Shown in pieces: positions 16,107 to 24,333 of a stretch of DNA of 64,000 nt; position 1 is the stretch's first letter; every line of letters starts with the position of its first letter. A program made the position numbers and the translations under genes. The notes under the pieces are model-generated. The model was not told the DNA's origin. It was given only the letters and a program-made list of their open reading frames with translations, and made no database searches. This stretch comes from Cytobacillus oceanisediminis (GTDB lineage: Bacteria; Bacillota; Bacilli; Bacillales; Cytobacillaceae), in contig NZ_SOEE01000001.1 in NCBI RefSeq assembly GCF_004366035.1, positions 558,001-622,000 on the forward strand, read 5' to 3'.

Positions 16107-17239
16107 CAATTATTTGTAATATGCTGTGCTTTCTTTTGGTTATGCTCATCTAGAGTTTTTGAGAAAAGCACTTCTCCTGTAGATGTAGCCAGGAAGTACA
16201 GGTAATCTGTCTCTGCAGGCACCAATGCTGCTTCAATCGATGAAACGCCGGCATTGGCAATTGGTCCGGGCGTTAGTCCAGGATACTTATATGTGTTGTA
16301 TGGCGAGTCGATTTCCAAGTCTTTATATAGGACCCTTGATTTATGTTCTCCATGTGCATAAAGGACAGTTGGATCTGTCTGCAGCGGCATTCCTGTGTCT
16401 ATCCGATTGTAGAAAACACTTGCAATCTGATCACGGTCTACTTTCGCCGTTGCTTCTTCCTCTATAAGCGATGCCATTGTCAATAATTTGTGCGGGGTGT
16501 ATTCTCGCTCGTCCATGTCACCTTTATACTCTTTAATAACTGATGCCGTTTTATCGAGCATAACTTTGACAATTTCCTCTATAGACGGATCTTCTTTGTA
16601 AAAAGGATAGGTTGCCGGAAATAAGTATCCTTCAAGGGGATACTTAATATTCTGTGCAAGGATTTCCTTTGTCAGCAATTCAGGATATTCTGCCATTAAA
16701 GACTCAATAAAAGCTTTATCATTGAGTTTCTTCAAAACGTCTTCAGGCTTTTTATCAGTCTTTTCGGCAATGATTCCTGCAATCTGCTCAAGCTGTTTCC
16801 CCTCTGGAATGGTGATCTTGAAAGCCAATTCTTCCATAACCTTACCTGTTTTCAAGCTATCCAGGATTTCCTTCATGTTCATGGAAGGCTTTAATTCATA
16901 TTCTCCTGCCATGAATCCAGCTTCATTTTTAAATTTCACATAATATTTAAAAACACGTGCATCCCTGATAATTCCATTTTCTTCAAGAACAGTGCCGATT
17001 CCTGTTACAGATGAACCGATTGGTATTTCTACTTTCTTTGGCTTATCATTGTCGGGATCAACAGGCTTTAAAGCTGAATTAATATAAAAATATCCGCCGC
17101 CAATCACTGCAGCAGCTGAGATTAATAATATGATTGCAACTATCATTACAATTTTCCTGACTACTTTCGCTTCCCCTTGGCGCTCAATCATTTTTTCGCG
17201 TATTATTTCTTTTTTTCCTTTTTTATCGTCTGCCGACAT
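16106..17239 (-). CDS. mltG: Endolytic murein transglycosylase MltG
   Basis: Membrane-anchored enzyme that cuts nascent glycan strands. The 377-residue protein has a charged cytoplasmic head, one transmembrane helix at about residues 29-53 (IVMIVAIILLISAAAVIGGG), a LysM-like region, and the YceG domain with the catalytic glutamate in MASLIEEEA and the downstream DPTVLYAHGEH and YNTYKYPGLTPGPI signatures. ATG 17239 is chosen because GGAGGGG lies 7 bases upstream. It follows the ruvX-yrzB group, as in B. subtilis yrrL. Confidence 0.93.
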   Translation of the reverse strand: MSADDKKGKKEIIREKMIERQGEAKVVRKIVMIVAIILLISAAAVIGGGYFYINSALKPVDPDNDKPKKVEIPIGSSVTGIGTVLEENGIIRDARVFKYYVKFKNEAGFMAGEYELKPSMNMKEILDSLKTGKVMEELAFKITIPEGKQLEQIAGIIAEKTDKKPEDVLKKLNDKAFIESLMAEYPELLTKEILAQNIKYPLEGYLFPATYPFYKEDPSIEEIVKVMLDKTASVIKEYKGDMDEREYTPHKLLTMASLIEEEATAKVDRDQIASVFYNRIDTGMPLQTDPTVLYAHGEHKSRVLYKDLEIDSPYNTYKYPGLTPGPIANAGVSSIEAALVPAETDYLYFLATSTGEVLFSKTLDEHNQKKAQHITNN

Positions 17240-17652
17240 CACATATCCCCTCCGTTCCAAAGACGTTGGCTTCTTTTGCAAAAGACAAGCTAAATCATGA
17301 TGTTATCCAGTAAATTAACCAGTATGCTTGCTTGCCAACAGGCCTAAGAATAACTTCGTATCATCATTTTTGTTTCCTGATACATCTCGGCTTATTATAC
17401 TATATTTTCTTTTGGAAGTCGCAGGATATTACAAAAACCAAGGTGATTCGCCAATAATTTCAACGCTTTTCATTTTTGCTTTTTTTAATTATAGGCCTTT
17501 TGAACCCATATCAGAAATCAAGAGAAAAAGAAAAGCGCAAGCGCCTACCCCCCGATATCTCGAAGGGTAGGCGCTTGCGCTAGACAATTCCTGAAGTAAA
17601 AAGATATAAATTCTGATAATAAAATAAAAAACTGGCCCGGGGGCCAGTTTTA
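17240..17652. repeat. 413-base gap with a perfect 17-bp inverted repeat
   Basis: A perfect 17-bp inverted repeat, agcgcaagcgcctaccc (17534-17550) / gggtaggcgcttgcgct (17565-17581), encloses CCCGATATCTCGAA. It is the best-paired copy of the intergenic repeat family also seen at 7175, 55653 and 61136, and is followed by the same tagacaatt tail. Nearer mltG, a TATAAT-like -10 at 17394-17399 on the minus strand could be its promoter but has no good -35. No gene is credible in the gap. Confidence 0.7.
17627..17652 (-). terminator. Terminator after yrzB
   Basis: aaaactggcc pairs with ggccagtttt around a tiny loop, with further A on the plus strand giving T on the minus strand. It abuts the yrzB stop. 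Confidence 0.8.
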
Positions 17653-17937
17653 TTAATCTTCTTGCTCATCAAGGAATGTGTTAAGCATTTCTTCAATTAA
17701 ATCCCATTCCTCTTCTGTTTCGATTGGCTGCAGTTCGCCGTCCTTGCTGTCTTCACTTGGGCTGAATGCTGATGCATGAATTTCAATTTCTTCATCATCA
17801 TTTTCATCCGCCCCCACAGGGTAGTAAAGGACATATGACTTGCCGAATTCTTCGGAATCAAACGTGAACAATACTTCGCAAAGCTGCTCGTTGCCTTCCT
17901 CGTCAATTACAGTAATATTGTTATCTCCATGGTTCAT
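17653..17937 (-). CDS. yrzB: YrzB family protein (DUF1292)
   Basis: A 94-residue, very acidic cytoplasmic protein. It has the DUF1292 core [19 protein letters not shown] followed by YVLYYPVG and a glutamate-rich tail. The function is unknown, but the ireB-ruvX-yrzB order is conserved in Firmicutes. It starts 14 bases after the ruvX stop, so it is in the same operon. Confidence 0.9.
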   Translation of the reverse strand: MNHGDNNITVIDEEGNEQLCEVLFTFDSEEFGKSYVLYYPVGADENDDEEIEIHASAFSPSEDSKDGELQPIETEEEWDLIEEMLNTFLDEQED

Positions 17938-17951
17938 TTCTGTTCACCTCA

Positions 17952-18368
17952 TTAAATTTGGCTATTTAAAAAGCCTTGTAAAATCATAACGGCTGCCATT
18001 TTATCAATGACCTTTTTTCGTTTCTTGCGGCTGACATCCGCTTCAAGCAAAACTCTTTCAGCTGCAATTGTAGAAAGTCGCTCGTCCCATAATACGACTG
18101 GAAGACCAAATAGCTTTTCCAGCTCTGAAGCATAGAACTGGCTTGCTTCACCGCGGGGGCCAATGGTTCCATTCATATTTTTAGGCAAGCCGACAACAAT
18201 TTTACTGACTTCGTGCTCTTTTATTATTTCACTAATTCTTTCAAAACCAAACTCTTTTTCTTCCTCGCTGATTTTGATGGTTTCCAAGCCCTGCGCTGTC
18301 CATCCAAGCGCATCGCTTAGAGCGACGCCGACTGTCTTAGAGCCGACATCCAGTCCCATAGTCCGCAT
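17952..18368 (-). CDS. ruvX: Holliday junction resolvase-like / rRNA processing nuclease RuvX (YqgF)
   Basis: RNase H-like fold nuclease associated with 16S rRNA 5'-end maturation and perhaps Holliday junction cleavage. The 138-residue protein has the YqgF signature [15 protein letters not shown] at residues 5-19 with the first catalytic Asp, [11 protein letters not shown] near 58, and [10 protein letters not shown] near 100, all intact. It starts 2 bases after the ireB stop. Confidence 0.95.
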   Translation of the reverse strand: MRTMGLDVGSKTVGVALSDALGWTAQGLETIKISEEEKEFGFERISEIIKEHEVSKIVVGLPKNMNGTIGPRGEASQFYASELEKLFGLPVVLWDERLSTIAAERVLLEADVSRKKRKKVIDKMAAVMILQGFLNSQI

Positions 18369-18370
18369 GT

Positions 18371-18637
18371 TTACCCCTCACGCTGCTGTTTTAAGTATGA
18401 TTTAACCAATTCCTCGATGATCTCATCCCGTTCAAGTTTACGGATGATATTGCGGGCATCCTTATGGCGGGGAATGTAAGCTGGATCCCCGGACAGCAGA
18501 TAACCGACAATTTGGTTAATAGGGTTATACCCTTTTTCCTGGAGGGCCCCATAAACTTGAAAAAGAACTTCATTCACATCTTGTTCGATTGGTTCTTCAG
18601 GAAAATTGAACCTCATTGTTTTATCAAATGAGCTCAT
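18371..18637 (-). CDS. ireB: IreB family regulatory protein (YrzL)
   Basis: A small protein of 88 residues. In Enterococcus faecalis IreB is a substrate of the PASTA kinase IreK and affects cephalosporin tolerance. The family pattern is clear: [12 protein letters not shown] at the N-terminus, including the threonine known as the phosphosite region, then [28 protein letters not shown]. It leads the ireB-ruvX-yrzB group, downstream of alaS by 245 bases. Confidence 0.93.
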   Translation of the reverse strand: MSSFDKTMRFNFPEEPIEQDVNEVLFQVYGALQEKGYNPINQIVGYLLSGDPAYIPRHKDARNIIRKLERDEIIEELVKSYLKQQREG

Positions 18638-18882
18638 ATTCTTACACCTCGCTTTTCTGTATGAAGGATGAGGATAGCTTATATATACCGGAACTGAAAT
18701 CCGGTGAACAGCCAGCTTGTCCAGCTCTTCATAACGGTTTGGCCTGCAGCCTGAATAAACAGAGCGATCAATAAATATGATCTTGTTCCTGACAGGAAAA
18801 CATGGTGAAGAACAAGCTGTTTCTTCCTGATGATGAACAATCTCTCTTGGTTACCTTCATTTTACACTACTTTTCAGGGATA

Positions 18883-21516
18883 TCAAACGGATTTAACCCA
18901 TTCTTCCACAAATTGCAGAGCACTTTCAAGTTTTTCCGGATCTTTTCCGCCAGCCTGGGCCATGTCCGGACGGCCGCCGCCGCCGCCGCCGCATTTTGAA
19001 GCGACTTCTTTGACCGCTTTGCCCGCATGGAAGCCTTTTTTGATCAGATCATCTGTTACCCCGGCTATTATATTCACTTTACCCTCATTTACACTGCCTA
19101 ATACAACAACTGCAGATCCGAGTTTTTGTTTTAAATCGTCGGCCATATTGCGCAGGTTATTCATGTCTGACGCCTGGACCTTCTCAGCAAGAACAGTAAT
19201 GCCGTTGATTTCTTTTGCCTTTGATACCAGGCTCCCTGCTTCAATATTGCCCAATTTCGCAGCTAAAGATTCGTTTTCTCGCTGCAGCTGCTTCATTTCT
19301 CCAAGCAGCACATCAATTCTTGAAGATAAATCTTTTGGATTGGTTTTTAATTTGCCTGATGCTTCTTTTAAAACATGTATCTGGTCATTCATCAGCTTGT
19401 ATGCAGCCTCGCCAGTTACAGCTTCAATTCTGCGAGTTCCTGCCCCAATTCCGCTTTCCGATTGAATCTTAAACAATCCGATTGAAGAAGTATTCCGAAC
19501 ATGGCACCCGCCGCAAAGCTCAAGACTATAATCTCCAACCTGAACAACACGGACAATCTTGCCATATTTCTCTCCAAATAGTGCCATAGCTCCCATTGCT
19601 TTTGCCTCGTCAATATCTTTGAAATTGATATCAACATCAAGGCTTTTCCAAATTTGTTCGTTGACAATTGCCTCAATTTTCTCAAGTTCTCCAGAGGTAA
19701 TTTGCCCGAAATGGGAGAAGTCAAAGCGCAGGCGATCAGGGCCTACCAGAGATCCAGCCTGGTTGACATGGCTTCCCAATACATCTTTTAAAGCCTGATG
19801 AAGCAAGTGAGTTGCAGTGTGATTCTTGATTACCTTAGAACGGATTTGCTCATTTACCGAAGCCATTACAGTTGCTTCAGCCTTCAGCGTCCCTTCTTCA
19901 ATGACAGCTCTATGAAGGTTTTGTCCATTTGGCGCTTTTTGAACATCCTTAATGGACACCTTTAATCCCTCTGTTTTAAGAGTTCCCTGGTCCGCAATCT
20001 GTCCGCCGCTCTCTGCGTAAAATGGTGTTTCATTTAAAATCAGCTGGACTTCTTCACCAGCACAAGCTTCATCAATTAGCTGACCGTCTTTTACAATGGC
20101 TGCTACTTTAGATTCTGTCTGAAGCTTATCATATCCAACAAATTCGCTTTCAATTTTCAGCTCACCTAATACGCCGCCTTGGACCTGCATGGAATCTACA
20201 TCCTGACGCGCTGAACGTGCACGCTCGCGCTGTCCTTCCATTTCCTTTTCAAATCCGGCATGATCTACTTTCATGCCTTCTTCTTCCGCATACTCCTCAG
20301 TTAATTCTACGGGGAATCCATACGTATCATAAAGCCGGAAGACATCAGCCCCCTGAATCGCAGCACTTCCTTTTTCCTTTTCTTTCTTAATAACAGATGA
20401 CAGGATGGCCAAACCCTCATGAAGTGTTTCATGGAAACGTTCTTCTTCGTTTTTGATGACTTTTTGAATAAATTCTGTTTTTTCTTTTACTTCCGGATAG
20501 AAGTCATGCATTATTTCTCCTACTACCGGCACCAAATCATACATGAATGGCTCATTTATATTGATTTGCTTGGCATATCTGACTGCACGGCGAAGCAATC
20601 TTCTCAAAACATAACCCCGTCCTTCATTGGAAGGCAGTGCACCATCCCCCACTGCGAATGCTACAGTGCGGATATGATCGGCAATAACTTTAAATGCAAC
20701 ATCCGTTTCTTTAGAAGCTCCATATTTCTTGCCCGAAATTTCTTCTGTTCCTCGGATAATCGGCATAAATAAATCTGTATCAAAGTTGGTAGGCACATTT
20801 TGAACGACAGATGCCATCCGTTCAAGTCCCATACCCGTATCAATATTTTTCTTTGGAAGAGGCGTATAGGTGCCATCCGGATTATGGTTGAATTCAGAAA
20901 ACACTAGGTTCCAAACTTCTAAATAGCGATCATTTTCACCGCCTGGGTATAGTTCAGGATCTTCCGGGTCATTTCCATATTCAGGTCCGCGATCATAGAA
21001 AATTTCTGTATTTGGACCGCTTGGGCCTTCTCCAATATCCCAGAAGTTTCCTTCCAGACGGATAATTCTTTCTTCCGGAACTCCCACTTCTTCCCGCCAG
21101 ATTTTAAAAGCTTCGTCATCTTCGGGATGAATTGTAACAGATAGCTTTTCTTCTTCAAACCCAATCCAATTTTTATCAGTCAAAAACTCCCAGGCCCAAA
21201 TAATGGCTTCTTCTTTAAAATAATCACCAATTGAGAAATTGCCCAGCATTTCAAAAAATGTATGGTGCCTCGCTGTTTTGCCTACATTTTCGATATCGTT
21301 GGTGCGGATGGATTTTTGGGCATTCGTAATCCTTGGATTCTCCGGGATGACACGGCCGTCAAAATATTTTTTTAGAGTGGCGACACCACTATTAATCCAA
21401 AGCAGAGAAGGGTCTTCGTGCGGAACTAGAGAAGCACTGGGTTCAACAGCGTGTCCTTTCTCCTTGAAGAAGTCTAAAAACATTCGGCGTATTTCTGCAC
21501 CTGATAATTGTTTCAT
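18883..21516 (-). CDS. alaS: Alanyl-tRNA synthetase
   Basis: Charges tRNA-Ala and edits misactivated serine and glycine. The 877-residue protein has the class II core with [12 protein letters not shown] near residue 70, the editing-domain zinc motif [19 protein letters not shown] further on, and the C-terminal C-Ala part with a run of glycines ([16 protein letters not shown]). The ATG at 21516 is chosen because AGGAGG lies 9 bases upstream; the ATG at 21525 touches that site. Expression is controlled by the T-box leader just upstream. Confidence 0.97.
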   Translation of the reverse strand: MKQLSGAEIRRMFLDFFKEKGHAVEPSASLVPHEDPSLLWINSGVATLKKYFDGRVIPENPRITNAQKSIRTNDIENVGKTARHHTFFEMLGNFSIGDYFKEEAIIWAWEFLTDKNWIGFEEEKLSVTIHPEDDEAFKIWREEVGVPEERIIRLEGNFWDIGEGPSGPNTEIFYDRGPEYGNDPEDPELYPGGENDRYLEVWNLVFSEFNHNPDGTYTPLPKKNIDTGMGLERMASVVQNVPTNFDTDLFMPIIRGTEEISGKKYGASKETDVAFKVIADHIRTVAFAVGDGALPSNEGRGYVLRRLLRRAVRYAKQININEPFMYDLVPVVGEIMHDFYPEVKEKTEFIQKVIKNEEERFHETLHEGLAILSSVIKKEKEKGSAAIQGADVFRLYDTYGFPVELTEEYAEEEGMKVDHAGFEKEMEGQRERARSARQDVDSMQVQGGVLGELKIESEFVGYDKLQTESKVAAIVKDGQLIDEACAGEEVQLILNETPFYAESGGQIADQGTLKTEGLKVSIKDVQKAPNGQNLHRAVIEEGTLKAEATVMASVNEQIRSKVIKNHTATHLLHQALKDVLGSHVNQAGSLVGPDRLRFDFSHFGQITSGELEKIEAIVNEQIWKSLDVDINFKDIDEAKAMGAMALFGEKYGKIVRVVQVGDYSLELCGGCHVRNTSSIGLFKIQSESGIGAGTRRIEAVTGEAAYKLMNDQIHVLKEASGKLKTNPKDLSSRIDVLLGEMKQLQRENESLAAKLGNIEAGSLVSKAKEINGITVLAEKVQASDMNNLRNMADDLKQKLGSAVVVLGSVNEGKVNIIAGVTDDLIKKGFHAGKAVKEVASKCGGGGGGRPDMAQAGGKDPEKLESALQFVEEWVKSV

Positions 21517-21560
21517 TCTAACCATCCTCCTAAAAATATGTAAAAACTTTTAAAAACAAC

Positions 21561-21859
21561 AAAAAAAGCCCTCATCCCTGGACAGGGACGAGAGCTTGCT
21601 CGCGGTACCACCCTGATTATGGAAGAATATGAACAATGACCAGACCTTTATCCAGTTCATAATCTAATCTCCCATCTCTCAGATCCTTAACGCGGATAAA
21701 CGGCAGGGATTAGCTGCACTCTGGATTAGCTTTCTGTTATCCTTCATCTAGGAGTTCTTTCAGCCTGGGAACTCCCTCTCTAATATGAATGCAATACCTG
21801 CATCCACTCAGATGGCCTATAACATACTTTTTCCGTCAACATGATTAATATAGCTTTAT
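21561..21859 (-). promoter_or_regulatory. T-box leader of alaS
   Basis: Minus-strand leader with the T-box sequence AGGGTGGTACCGCG at 21601-21614 and a terminator, ctctcgtccctg/cagggatgagggc then TTTTTTT, at 21561-21594. Uncharged tRNA-Ala should pair with the UGG of the T-box and favour the antiterminator. The upstream part forms stem I, but I did not fix the specifier codon; GCT triplets are present in the expected region. Confidence 0.9.
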
Positions 21860-21865
21860 AGACGA

Positions 21866-21895
21866 ATTATAGCGATTTATCTTTGTTGTTGTCAA
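21866..21895 (-). promoter_or_regulatory. Sigma-A promoter of the alaS leader
   Basis: TTGACA (21890-21895) and TATAAT (21866-21871) with an 18-base spacer on the minus strand. The -35 lies only 2 bases beyond the stop codon of the upstream yrrI-like gene. Confidence 0.85.
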
Positions 21896-21897
21896 CA

Positions 21898-22986
21898 TCA
21901 TGATGATGTTTCAGTGATTTCTGGTTGTTTATTTTTTAAAAAGTGTTTTTTCGCATGAATGATGCTTACTTTAATGACAGCTAAAATTGGAACTGCAATG
22001 ATTAAGCCCAATATCCCTGCTGCTTCCCCTCCAGCCAGCAAGGCCAGCATAATGAGAAGCGGATGCATATGAAGGCTTTTTCCGACAATGAGGGGTGATA
22101 GGATATTCCCCTCAAGAAACTGAAGAACAATAATGATGCCAATCGTAATTACGATCATCTTGACCGATAAAGCAGAGGCAATGATTACAGCCGGTACCGC
22201 TCCGATAATTGGGCCAAAATAAGGAATCACATTAGTAACCCCTATTATAGTGCCAAGCAAAAGAGGGTAGCGCATATCAAAGATCCAGAAAAGCAGGGAA
22301 GAAATGGTCCCGATGGCCGCACAAACCAAAAGCTGGCCTCTAATATAGCTTCCCAGGGACTTATCTACATCCCTTAAGAATAAAACGCCTTCCTTTCTCC
22401 ATTTCCTAGGCGTCAAATACCAGGCAGCCTTTTTCATAATCGAAAAATCTTTAAGGAGATAAAATGAAATGAAGGGAATAATAGCGATAATCACAGCATA
22501 ATTCAATACATTAAGAAAAAATGAGATTACCTTCGATAAAAGATTATTCAACCGTTTCTCTACCGCTGCAATGACATCATCTATCCTGGTTTGCAGGCCA
22601 TCAGGCCATGTTGATGTTTTACTCTGAATAAGGTCTATCCATCCCCGGTACTGATTGGCAAATTGAGGAGCATTTTCCGCAAGATCACGCAGCTGGTGAA
22701 TAAAAGCCGGAATCCCTTTATACAAAGCAAGGCCAATTCCCCCGAAAAATAAAAAATATATAATAAAAACGGCAAGCCCCCTATGAAGGCCAGTTTCATG
22801 CAATTTCTCCACAATCGGGTGAAGGAGATATGTAATAAATGCTCCAATGACAAAAGGAATGAATACTGCAAACAAGATTTCCAGAACAGGCATCCATAAT
22901 GGCTGAAGCTTTAGGAAGACGAAAATCACAATAAACAAGAGAAGCAGAAATCCAAGCCGGTAGTACCATTTCATTTGAATATTCAA
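21898..22986 (-). CDS. yrrI: AI-2E family transporter (YrrI-like)
   Basis: Multi-pass membrane protein of 362 residues in the PerM/AI-2E exporter family. Members are proposed to export small molecules or ions; the substrate of this one is unknown. It shows several hydrophobic helices, including FLLLLFIVIFVFLKL at residues 13-27, and the family segment FFGPIIGAVPAVIIA-like (YFGPIIGAVPAVI) near residue 260. The start is TTG 22986, because AGGAGG lies 9 bases before it; the next ATG is four codons in. The gene precedes alaS, as in B. subtilis. Confidence 0.85.
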   Translation of the reverse strand: MNIQMKWYYRLGFLLLLFIVIFVFLKLQPLWMPVLEILFAVFIPFVIGAFITYLLHPIVEKLHETGLHRGLAVFIIYFLFFGGIGLALYKGIPAFIHQLRDLAENAPQFANQYRGWIDLIQSKTSTWPDGLQTRIDDVIAAVEKRLNNLLSKVISFFLNVLNYAVIIAIIPFISFYLLKDFSIMKKAAWYLTPRKWRKEGVLFLRDVDKSLGSYIRGQLLVCAAIGTISSLLFWIFDMRYPLLLGTIIGVTNVIPYFGPIIGAVPAVIIASALSVKMIVITIGIIIVLQFLEGNILSPLIVGKSLHMHPLLIMLALLAGGEAAGILGLIIAVPILAVIKVSIIHAKKHFLKNKQPEITETSS

Positions 22987-23125
22987 TATGGCCCGCCTCC
23001 TTGTTTTTATTGTGATAGCTTCCTTGGGATTTATACATGTACTTAATAAATAAGCGCAAGTACATCAGCCATTTCATTCCACCAAAAAGCTGGCCCTTGT
23101 AAAAGAACCAGCCCCAAAATCATTT

Positions 23126-23260
23126 TTAGAATAAAGCTTTCGTTATTTTTTTTTGCATGCGTTTCATTTTTCGGCCTGATATCATATTATTTTTTTGCGC
23201 GTAATTATAAGCAGCCATGCCTGCCCCAAGCATCATTGCAGAGGTTAATATTTTGTTCAA
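23126..23260 (-). CDS. yrzQ: Small YrzQ-like protein (DUF3918)
   Basis: A 44-residue protein starting at TTG with GAGGTGAG upstream. It reads MNKILTSAMMLGAGMAAYNY followed by a basic tail ending KITKALF. A short N-terminal hydrophobic helix and a basic end fit the DUF3918/YrzQ family from the same locus in B. subtilis. The function is unknown. Confidence 0.7.
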   Translation of the reverse strand: MNKILTSAMMLGAGMAAYNYAQKNNMISGRKMKRMQKKITKALF

Positions 23261-23285
23261 ACTGGCTCACCTCTTTCGTCCATAA

Positions 23286-23477
23286 TTACGAAAGATACCG
23301 GCGCTCATCTTCTTCAAATAAATCATCAAGGGAGCTAAGTGTACCATCTTCCTCTACTTGATGAGTATTAATGATCCCCTTGGCCAAGGAAAGTTCTATA
23401 AAGCAATTCCAGCAGTAAAATTGGTTAATTCCAATTTTTCCAATATCTTTGCTCTGGCAATTTGGACATTTCAGCAC
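23286..23477 (-). CDS. yrzR: Small zinc-ribbon protein (YrzR-like)
   Basis: A 63-residue protein with two CxxC pairs, CPNC at residues 4-7 and CWNC at 22-25, forming a zinc ribbon, then an acidic C-terminus (DDLFEEDERRYLS). It probably binds one zinc and may contact nucleic acid or protein; the function is not known. It starts 15 bases after the yrrD stop. Confidence 0.75.
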   Translation of the reverse strand: MLKCPNCQSKDIGKIGINQFYCWNCFIELSLAKGIINTHQVEEDGTLSSLDDLFEEDERRYLS

Positions 23478-23492
23478 GGATAAGACACCTCA

Positions 23493-23963
23493 CTATTTTA
23501 CATTTACAATTATGGCGTCTTTTCCAATTGCAGGCGGGTCATCGGTTTTTATGACACGTTTTCCTTCCAGCACATCTGAAAAGAAGCCATCCGACAGTTC
23601 GTACCCTACAATCGTGCCCAATTCTTCCTTGAAGTATACATCCTCCAGCAAGCCCAGCCGTTCACCTTCCTGGCTCATAATCATTTTTCCAGTTAACCGG
23701 TTATGGGTCTCACATGTATAATCATCTTGTTTTGGCATTGCTTGCAGAACAGAGGAATCTTCAATCATTACTCCATCCCAGCCAAAAGATGCCACGTCCT
23801 CAATATTGATGATATATGTCTTTTTCAGAAGAGCGCCCTTTCGCAGCAGTAATCCCTTTACTTTCCCGGTGCCTGAAATGGATAAATCACAAATATCGCC
23901 TGCTTTATTGCCGGTTTTCAATTCAAAAACCGGCAAACCTTTTAATAAAGAAAATGTCCGCAA
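23493..23963 (-). CDS. yrrD: PRC-barrel domain protein (YrrD)
   Basis: A cytoplasmic protein of about 156 residues with two PRC-barrel-like halves: LKGLPVFELKTGNKAGDICDL near the start and TGKMIMSQEGERLGLLEDVYF near residue 95. PRC barrels act as small interaction modules; the role of YrrD is unknown. I chose TTG 23963 (reading RTFSLLKGLPVFEL) because AAGGCGGGA lies 6 bases upstream. The frame extends to an ATG at 23987 without a ribosome site. Confidence 0.8.
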   Translation of the reverse strand: MRTFSLLKGLPVFELKTGNKAGDICDLSISGTGKVKGLLLRKGALLKKTYIINIEDVASFGWDGVMIEDSSVLQAMPKQDDYTCETHNRLTGKMIMSQEGERLGLLEDVYFKEELGTIVGYELSDGFFSDVLEGKRVIKTDDPPAIGKDAIIVNVK

Positions 23964-24085
23964 AGAGAATCCCGCCTTCCCGAACATTTATAGTTTTCAC
24001 CGTTTCTTTAAAAAAATGAAGGAAAACCATTCCCATGGGACCCATAAAGTATTACTAAAACCGGATTGGAAGGTCTGCATAATCA

Positions 24086-24235
24086 TTACCTTCCATTGTA
24101 CCTTGGCTTATTAAAACGTTCGCTGCGCTCCCCGCCGTCTGCCAGTTCCTCTGAAAATTCATAATCCTGCTGTGGCTGTTTATGGCGTTTCACTCCATGG
24201 AGATTGAGAAGAGAGCTTCTGATTTTCTTTTCCAC
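24086..24235 (-). CDS. Small basic hypothetical protein
   Basis: A 49-residue ORF starting at GTG with AAAAGGAGA 7 bases upstream. It reads MEKKIRSSLLNLHGVKRHKQ and then a mixed charged tail ending RYNGR. No membrane segment. It sits between recD2 and yrrD, following the recD2 terminator side. I do not recognise a family; the ribosome site and clean spacing are the support. Confidence 0.45.
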   Translation of the reverse strand: MEKKIRSSLLNLHGVKRHKQPQQDYEFSEELADGGERSERFNKPRYNGR

Positions 24236-24298
24236 ATTTATCTCTCCTTTTCATATTTATTTTCAAACGGCCAAACGGCTCGTCTATTTCTGAGATAT

Positions 24299-24332
24299 AC
24301 AAAAAGAACAGTCTGTTATTTAGACTGTTCTT
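24299..24332 (-). terminator. Terminator after recD2
   Basis: aagaacagtct (24304-24314) and agactgttctt (24322-24332) form a perfect 11-bp stem followed by T on the minus strand, just after the recD2 stop. Confidence 0.85.
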
Positions 24333-24333
24333 A

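Noticed and set aside
18970-18995. GC-rich CCG triplet run inside alaS
   Set aside because: It encodes the run of glycines near the C-terminus that is normal in bacterial AlaRS, not an inserted microsatellite.
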